64,000 nucleotides of DNA from JAFGDI01 sp963667715. Lineage in GTDB: Bacteria > Planctomycetota > Phycisphaerae > Sedimentisphaerales > SM23-30. Below the pieces are notes generated by a model, which was not told the origin of the DNA, did not search any database, and was given only the letters and a program-made list of their open reading frames with translations. The stretch covers positions 1,984,001 to 2,048,000 of the forward strand of contig OY763926.1 of assembly GCA_963667715.1 (NCBI GenBank), written 5' to 3'. The translations under genes were made by a program, and so were the position numbers. Positions 59,153-64,000 of the stretch are shown piece by piece (positions within the stretch are counted from its first letter, which is position 1; every line of letters starts with the position of its first letter).

Positions 59153-59707
59153 ATGGATTTAGATAAGAAAATAATCTTAAAGGATGGAAAGAGATTAACG
59201 GTTCGACCTGCCCGGATTACGGATGCAGAGGATTTGTCAATATTATTTAACAAGGTATTTGAACAGAATCATAAATACTTTACTATGTCTCATGAGGAAG
59301 CGTTAGACAGGGTAAAAACTATCGAAGATCATGTTAAATGGCTGGAAAATGCTATTGATAAACAATGGCTGGCCTTGTTTGCTTTTGATAATGATAAAAT
59401 AGTTGCCCGGTGTACTGTTTCACTTTGCGAGAAGAAACGCCAGAGCCATATTGGTGTAATATCTATGGTTATATTGGAAGAATATACATCCAATGGTCTT
59501 GGTAGTGTTTTGATGGCTATGATGATAGATTGGGCCCAGGCGGATAGTATGCTTGAAAAGCTTGCTTTATGTGTTATTTCAAATAACCAGAGGGCTTGTA
59601 ATATGTATAAGAAGTTTGGATTTATTGAAGAGGGCAGGCGAGTTAATGAATTTAAGCATGGGCCGGATGAATATTATGATGAAATTTGTATGTATATGAT
59701 GGTTTAA
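59153..59707 (+). CDS. GNAT-family N-acetyltransferase
   Basis: A 184-residue acetyltransferase-like protein with VRPARITDAEDLSILFNKVF at the start, SMVILEEYTSNGLGSVLMAMM near residue 103 (motif A, binding the CoA pyrophosphate) and ISNNQRACNMYKKFGFIEEGR near 140 (motif B region). It belongs to a different GNAT subgroup than its neighbour. It may modify a peptide, amine or protein; the target is unknown. Confidence 0.82.
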   Translation: MDLDKKIILKDGKRLTVRPARITDAEDLSILFNKVFEQNHKYFTMSHEEALDRVKTIEDHVKWLENAIDKQWLALFAFDNDKIVARCTVSLCEKKRQSHIGVISMVILEEYTSNGLGSVLMAMMIDWAQADSMLEKLALCVISNNQRACNMYKKFGFIEEGRRVNEFKHGPDEYYDEICMYMMV

Positions 59708-59725
59708 TATACGTGGAGTATAGTA

Positions 59726-60037
59726 ATGGCATTGGTAAAATGCAAAGAATGTAATGGTGATGTATCGGATAGGGCTTATTCCTGTCCACATTGCGGTATA
59801 GAGCTGAATCCTGAGCAGGGCGAATATTATAAATGGCGTATTGCCAGGCTAAAGCGAATAAGGATATTTACCACGATCATGCCATTTGTGAGTCTTCTGT
59901 TTTGTGTTGGGTTTAGAGTTGAGCCGGCAACAACATTGTTCTGCACAGGATTGCCTGTAATTGGTTTAATCATAACTGAGAAAAGACTGACTAAAATGAA
60001 AGATTGTAATGGAAACAATACTGATAATAGAAGATGA
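59726..60037 (+). CDS. Zinc-ribbon membrane protein
   Basis: A 103-residue protein: an N-terminal zinc ribbon (CKECNGDVSDRAYSCPHCG, residues 6-24) and two hydrophobic segments at about 49-61 and 65-83. Such proteins are common and mostly of unknown function. Its last 29 bases overlap the response regulator start, so the two are coupled. Confidence 0.7.
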   Translation: MALVKCKECNGDVSDRAYSCPHCGIELNPEQGEYYKWRIARLKRIRIFTTIMPFVSLLFCVGFRVEPATTLFCTGLPVIGLIITEKRLTKMKDCNGNNTDNRR

Positions 60038-60701
60038 TCCTGCGATGCTTCGTGGTTTATCTGATAACTGCCGCTTTGCGGGTTATAATGTTGAGACAGC
60101 TGCCGATGGCGAAAGCGGCTTACAGGCGGCGCTGAGTTTGAGGCCGGACCTTATTTTGCTGGATATTATGCTGCCGAAGATAAACGGCTATGAGATATGT
60201 AGATTAGTTCGTAAAGAAAAGCTGGATATGCCGATCATTATGCTGACAGCCAAGGGTGAAGAATCTGATATAGTACTAGGGCTGAACCTTGGGGCTGATG
60301 ATTATGTATCTAAGCCGTTTAGTATCCGCGAGCTATTAGCACGAATAGAAGCGTTTCTGCGTCGGCGTCGGATAGAAGAGCCACTTTCATATGAATTTTG
60401 CGGGTTTGTGCTTGATACTGAAACCTGTCGATTAGCCAAAGATGGTTGTACCATAGAACTATCGCCAAAAGAGTATAAGTTGTTGGAGTATTTTCTTAAA
60501 AGTCGCGGCAGGGCGTTAACCAGAGATCAGATATTAAATGCCGTTTGGGGTTATAACTCTATTTCCGGTCATCGCAGTGTAGATCGTTTTGTTACTACAT
60601 TAAGAAGTAAGATCGAGCCTGACCCAAAAGACCCTACCTGTATACATACAGTGCGTGAAGTTGGGTATATGTTCGACCCTGAGCCGATAGATAGCATTTG
60701 A
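60009..60701 (+). CDS. OmpR/PhoB-family response regulator
   Basis: A 230-residue response regulator. The receiver domain has acidic residues at the start (IIEDDPAML), phospho-acceptor Asp52 in LILLDIMLPK, Thr/Ala region MLTAKGEE and Lys102 in VSKPFS. The C-terminal winged helix has LSPKEYKLLEYFLKSRGRALTRDQIL and a recognition helix SVDRFVTTLRSKIE. It would be phosphorylated by a histidine kinase, most likely that at 55081, and control promoters of this cluster or elsewhere. A terminator follows after about 110 bases. Confidence 0.93.
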   Translation: METILIIEDDPAMLRGLSDNCRFAGYNVETAADGESGLQAALSLRPDLILLDIMLPKINGYEICRLVRKEKLDMPIIMLTAKGEESDIVLGLNLGADDYVSKPFSIRELLARIEAFLRRRRIEEPLSYEFCGFVLDTETCRLAKDGCTIELSPKEYKLLEYFLKSRGRALTRDQILNAVWGYNSISGHRSVDRFVTTLRSKIEPDPKDPTCIHTVREVGYMFDPEPIDSI

Positions 60702-60813
60702 AAAGTATTATTTTTTTGTAACCAGTAAAGTTTTTAGTTGTAAAAGAAAATAAGAAGGCATTTGCTGACTTGCAATTCTTCTCCTAATCTTCTTGCCTAC
60801 AGGCGGGTAAAAT

Positions 60814-60855
60814 AAAAGGAGTGTGCAGAAAATATTCGGCACACTCCTTTTGGTT
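60814..60855. terminator. Bidirectional terminator between response regulator and nadC
   Basis: AAAAGGAGTGTGC (60814-60826) and GCACACTCCTTTT (60839-60851) form a perfect 13-bp stem with a 12-base loop. U-runs are possible on both strands; the two flanking genes converge. Confidence 0.88.
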
Positions 60856-60879
60856 TTTATATTGTTTGAAAGCTTCAGA

Positions 60880-61755
60880 TCACATATCTAGTGCAATATC
60901 GAGATTTCTTACTGAATGGGTCAGGGCACCAATAGATATTCTGTCAACTCCGGTTTCGGCGATCTGGACAAGTGTTTCCATTGTAACACCGCCAGAGGCT
61001 TCCAGCAGAGTTTTTTTGCCAGAGCTGCATTGCTGATCACGCATTTCGACGGCTTGTTTCATCTGGCTATTAGTCATATTATCGAGCAGGACAATGTCAA
61101 CATCGTCAACGAGCAATACTTCTGATAGCTGTTCGAGGGTATCAACCTCAACTTCGATGAACTTTGGCTTATTGTCCATGAGCAGGACATTCTGGCACAT
61201 GGTAGCGAGTTTTTCACGAAGCGATATGCCGCTGACGGCTGCCAGATGGTTATCTTTAACCAGAACCGCATCGTAAAGTGAATCGCGATGATTAGTGCCG
61301 CCACCGCAGCGTACGGCATATTTTTCCAGTGTACGCCATCCGGGAGTGGTTTTTCTGGTGTCGCAGATACTGGCTTTCGTGTGGTTGACCAACTCTACAT
61401 AGTTATTGGTGATAGTCGCAATCCCACTTAACCGCTGCAGGAAGTTGAGAATAACACGTTCGGCAGCGAGCATACTCCTGGTATTACCGGATATTTCAGC
61501 CAGAACCTGACCAACTTCAAACTTGCCGCAATCTTTAACATAAGTTTCCAGCTCAAGCTTTGGATCGTAGTATTTGAGTATATCCTTAACGATAAGCATA
61601 CCGGCCATAGTACCATCTTCACGGGCAACAAGTGCCCCTTTACTGCTGTGGCCGGTTGGAATCGTAGCTTCGGTGGTAATATCGCCATATTGATAATCTT
61701 CACGCCAGGCGAGTTCGATAAGCGGCAGATAAGTTTTAGGGTCAGGTAAAATCAT
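60880..61755 (-). CDS. nadC: Nicotinate-nucleotide diphosphorylase (quinolinate phosphoribosyltransferase)
   Basis: A 291-residue enzyme of NAD synthesis, making nicotinate mononucleotide from quinolinate and PRPP. EDYQYGDITTEATIP near the N-terminus, LNFLQRLSGIATIT near 100, CDTRKTTPGWR near 127 and CGGGTNHR near 148 (arginine and histidine active-site residues) are diagnostic. LLDNMT and LLEASGGVT near 220-240 are the phosphate-binding loops. I start at the ATG at 61755 (AAGGA nine bases upstream) rather than at 61794, which adds 13 nonconserved residues. No nadA or nadB is adjacent. Confidence 0.96.
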   Translation of the reverse strand: MILPDPKTYLPLIELAWREDYQYGDITTEATIPTGHSSKGALVAREDGTMAGMLIVKDILKYYDPKLELETYVKDCGKFEVGQVLAEISGNTRSMLAAERVILNFLQRLSGIATITNNYVELVNHTKASICDTRKTTPGWRTLEKYAVRCGGGTNHRDSLYDAVLVKDNHLAAVSGISLREKLATMCQNVLLMDNKPKFIEVEVDTLEQLSEVLLVDDVDIVLLDNMTNSQMKQAVEMRDQQCSSGKKTLLEASGGVTMETLVQIAETGVDRISIGALTHSVRNLDIALDM

Positions 61756-61899
61756 ATATAATAATCCTTGCGGAAACTGTCCATATGTTTCCAATATTAT
61801 GGTCCAATTAAACCATAATATGTTATTGAATAGTCCCGTTATTACAAGGAAGAATTTTATTCTCTTTGTAAGTACTTGTCTAATAAGGTGCTGTGGAAA

Positions 61900-62865
61900 T
61901 TACTTTTTAGTGAACTTCTCAAGAAGCTTAATGATCTTATCCTGTTGCGGGTCGATAGTGAGTGATCTTTGCCAGTAGTCTACCGCCTCATCGGCCATGG
62001 CTTTATCTGTGCTGTCCGAAGCGATAAATAGCATCATACGAGTTACGCCCATGCCGTTAAGGGCTTCTGTGTTGACCTTGTCCATTTTATATACAGACTG
62101 ATATTGCTCAAAGGCCGCTTCAAATTCCTTATTGGATAGTAAACAGTAGCCCAGCATCATTACAGCTTTTTTATTATCAGGAGCAAGTTTAATGGCCTTA
62201 TTCAAAATGTATTTGGCCGGCTCGTATCTTTCCATATTGGTATAGGCAGAGCCAAGGCCCAGCATGGCATTGACATCGATCGGGTCGAGTTCGAGAGATT
62301 GCTTATATCCGCTGATCGCTTTCTCGTAATTGCCCTGTTTATTGTAAACGTCAGCCAGTCCTGCGGTAAAAGCGGCATTATTAGGGTCAAGTTTAGTTGC
62401 ATTCAGGCAATATCTTTCGGCATTTGAATAATCTTCAGTTTCGTAGTAGCAGACACCGAGTGTGTAATTAACTTCCGGATTGCGTGGCTTAAGCTCACAT
62501 GCCCGATGGAGATATTTGATGGCATCGGAAAAGTCTTTCAATACACGGTACACTTTACCCAGCTTGAAGTGGTCGCTGAAAGCCCATGGGTTTATATTAC
62601 ACGTTTTCTTATAAGCGGTGGCGGCTTTTTCATATTCGCCGTTTTCGACGTATATATCGCCCATAAGCGAGTGAGCCATAGTGAACTCGCCGTCGAGTTT
62701 AACAGCTTCCTTCAGAGCGTTGATAGCATCCTGTTCAAAGTCAGAGTTTTTCAGCGCAAGAGCAGATACATAGTGCTCTACTGCTTTATCATGCTTCCAG
62801 CTGCACCCGGCAACAGTAATCATAGTTATTAAGAATAAAATTAAAGCTGATCTCTTATTACGCAT
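61900..62865 (-). CDS. TPR lipoprotein
   Basis: A 321-residue protein. A lipoprotein signal is at the start (hydrophobic SALILFLITMITV, then AGCSW, with Cys20 lipidated), followed by seven or more tetratricopeptide repeats of 34 residues (for example AVKLDGEFTMAHSLMGDIYV). A canonical role is protein-protein interaction, possibly in outer-membrane assembly or polysaccharide export. The ATG at 62865 has AAGGTG six bases upstream; a GTG at 62874 is in frame but less likely. It precedes nadC in the same direction, separated by about 145 bases. Confidence 0.85.
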   Translation of the reverse strand: MRNKRSALILFLITMITVAGCSWKHDKAVEHYVSALALKNSDFEQDAINALKEAVKLDGEFTMAHSLMGDIYVENGEYEKAATAYKKTCNINPWAFSDHFKLGKVYRVLKDFSDAIKYLHRACELKPRNPEVNYTLGVCYYETEDYSNAERYCLNATKLDPNNAAFTAGLADVYNKQGNYEKAISGYKQSLELDPIDVNAMLGLGSAYTNMERYEPAKYILNKAIKLAPDNKKAVMMLGYCLLSNKEFEAAFEQYQSVYKMDKVNTEALNGMGVTRMMLFIASDSTDKAMADEAVDYWQRSLTIDPQQDKIIKLLEKFTKK

Positions 62866-62945
62866 CAAACTCACCTTTCAAACCTGTTAATATATTGAAT
62901 CTTTTATTTTGGTAATTATTTACGCTATCTTAAAATAGTTATCGG

Positions 62946-63680
62946 CTAATTTCGCTTCCAACCTTCGTCAGCTGGCATTTTCCAGCTACCGGCAACAGCC
63001 AGGAACTTATGCTGAACATATACTCCCATAAATGTTATTGCACAGAGCATCGCTGGTAGTACCATTGGCATGTCGAATACATACTGCTTGAGTTGTTCGG
63101 CCAGTGGAGTTTCATTTTTGATTAGAGACAATGTGCCGGCCAGCAGGGCGACTGCACCTTGTAGAGAGGTAAAGAGCATGACAGTGTTCTTAAATGAAGA
63201 AAAGGCCAGGAAAGCTCCAGCGACAAGGCCGGCAATAGCACCGGAGCCTGCCAGCTCAATCACGCTTGAGTCTGTAATTCCACGTTGGAGAGCGGCCCCA
63301 ATAGCAGCTCCTGCCAATCCGCCAAGGAATGATACGCAGTATTTCATAATAGGATATACTACGCTGCCAAAAGAAAGACAGCCTAATATTCCACCCCACA
63401 TTGCACTACCGAGCATTACGCCGACCTTTCTGCCGAGCATAACACCGATAAATACAACGTTTAATGTTACCAGCAGTCTAAACAGACGCCAGCCGTAAAA
63501 CAGGAAAATAGTTGCAATTGTTATTGCTGCCATCGACTGGGGCCATGATATCGTAGTCAGGTGGTTCCAGATATCTTCAACTGCAATTACCGGCAGTGAC
63601 ATGGTTTCCTGTCCTGTAGCTGAATTATTGTTTGTTTGTGTTTGTGCCAGCATGAATAAAGTTGATACTTGTGCTAACAT
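62946..63680 (-). CDS. Multi-spanning membrane protein of unknown function
   Basis: A 244-residue protein with about six hydrophobic helices and glycine-rich segments (GVMLGRKVGVMLGSAMWGG, then LGGLAGAAIGAAL), somewhat reminiscent of TMEM198/DUF4203-like proteins. AAGGAG sits eight bases before the ATG. It follows the next gene by 5 bp, so the two are in one operon. Function unknown. Confidence 0.7.
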   Translation of the reverse strand: MLAQVSTLFMLAQTQTNNNSATGQETMSLPVIAVEDIWNHLTTISWPQSMAAITIATIFLFYGWRLFRLLVTLNVVFIGVMLGRKVGVMLGSAMWGGILGCLSFGSVVYPIMKYCVSFLGGLAGAAIGAALQRGITDSSVIELAGSGAIAGLVAGAFLAFSSFKNTVMLFTSLQGAVALLAGTLSLIKNETPLAEQLKQYVFDMPMVLPAMLCAITFMGVYVQHKFLAVAGSWKMPADEGWKRN

Positions 63681-63685
63681 TGTTA

Positions 63686-63997
63686 TTACTCCTTATCGCT
63701 TTTATCACTCGAAAGTGTATTATTACTTTTTCTACTTGTGAGTATCTGGAACAGCCAGCCGAATAGAACCATAGAGATAAAAACCATGGTTAGCACACGA
63801 CTATGGCCCTGAAGGTTTGTCCAGAGCTGGTTGCCTTTTGATATGATAGCTATTATCAGGCCGGCAACAACAGAGGTTGACCCCACAATACTACAGCATA
63901 ATGCCATGACCAGAGTTTTGAGCAGCTTTGCCAGTACCAGGCCAACAATAGCACCAAGTACACACCACATTATCAGGTACCCGGCATTATTGCTCAT
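63686..63997 (-). CDS. Small membrane protein paired with the 244-residue one
   Basis: A 103-residue protein with three hydrophobic helices (YLIMWCVLGAIVGLVLAKLL near the N-terminus) and a hydrophilic serine/lysine tail. The first helix pair resembles the glycine-rich repeats of its neighbour, so they may be distant paralogues. It has its start at 63997, just inside the window edge. Function unknown. Confidence 0.65.
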   Translation of the reverse strand: MSNNAGYLIMWCVLGAIVGLVLAKLLKTLVMALCCSIVGSTSVVAGLIIAIISKGNQLWTNLQGHSRVLTMVFISMVLFGWLFQILTSRKSNNTLSSDKSDKE

Positions 63998-64000
63998 GGT

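Noticed and set aside
55081..60701. SdpI-like protein taken as evidence of an SdpABC toxin system
   Set aside because: No SdpA, SdpB or SdpC-like gene was found in the neighbourhood.
1..64000. tRNA, rRNA or other structured RNA genes
   Set aside because: No acceptor/T-loop pattern or rRNA-like stretch was recognised by eye; a tRNAscan or Infernal search would be needed to exclude small ones.

Overview
The window reads as a chromosomal segment of a Planctomycetes bacterium, most likely class Phycisphaerae (Sedimentisphaerales-like). This is inferred from the combination of secreted sulfatases, LamG proteins ending in dockerin-like DxNxD tails, an ECF sigma factor paired with a FecR/NPCBM anti-sigma-type protein, and an SGLT-type symporter, on a background of moderate GC and patchy Shine-Dalgarno signals. 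No rRNA, tRNA, CRISPR array, insertion sequence or prophage was found. It is mostly a housekeeping region with two accessory blocks.

Layout. 0-9.3 kb: 5' part of rex (minus) with two Rex-like operators, valS, efp (minus), a MEMO/AmmeMemoRadiSam B gene, an orphan ParA overlapping a VanZ-like membrane protein, and lysS. 9.4-18.4 kb: a chemoreceptor, thyX with a DNA-repair-type radical SAM gene, the ppx-ppk1 polyphosphate pair, and a ribokinase-family kinase. 18.7-24.9 kb: a sodium/solute symporter, then a 2-oxoacid:ferredoxin oxidoreductase operon with a fused beta-gamma subunit and a two-domain PTPS/QueD-like protein. 24.9-34.6 kb (accessory, minus): ECF sigma - FecR/NPCBM - LamG - sulfatase - LamG - sulfatase, broken by intrinsic terminators after each LamG gene. 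34.8-46.8 kb (minus): rseP with four PDZ-like segments, dxr, araA, fumC, a DegT-type aminotransferase, an amino-acid permease fused to a PTS EIIA-like domain, and thrC. 46.9-50.4 kb: a secreted S55 (SpoIVB-type) peptidase divergent from mreCD. 50.8-60.7 kb (accessory, plus): a giant TPR protein, small membrane proteins including an SdpI-like one, a histidine kinase, a DUF4097-like lipoprotein, two GNATs and the likely cognate OmpR-type regulator. 60.9-64 kb (minus): nadC, a TPR lipoprotein and two membrane proteins.

How they fit together. The 24.9-34.6 kb locus looks like a self-regulated sulfated-glycan module: a membrane FecR protein carrying a carbohydrate-binding NPCBM domain could sense glycan outside the membrane and free the ECF sigma factor, which would drive surface LamG proteins and desulfating enzymes. 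The symporter, ribokinase-type kinase and araA suit a sugar-consuming anaerobe, and Rex and the ferredoxin-dependent oxidoreductase suit redox-controlled fermentation. The 50.8-60.7 kb cluster looks like an envelope-stress or signalling unit built around a two-component pair.

The most unusual non-coding signal is a dispersed family of tandem 7-bp repeats (consensus roughly GRARTTA). They always read the same way on the plus strand and sit just 3' of plus-strand genes. They are often joined to a short CCGATGTACATCGG-type palindrome, and in three genes they form or contain the stop codon.
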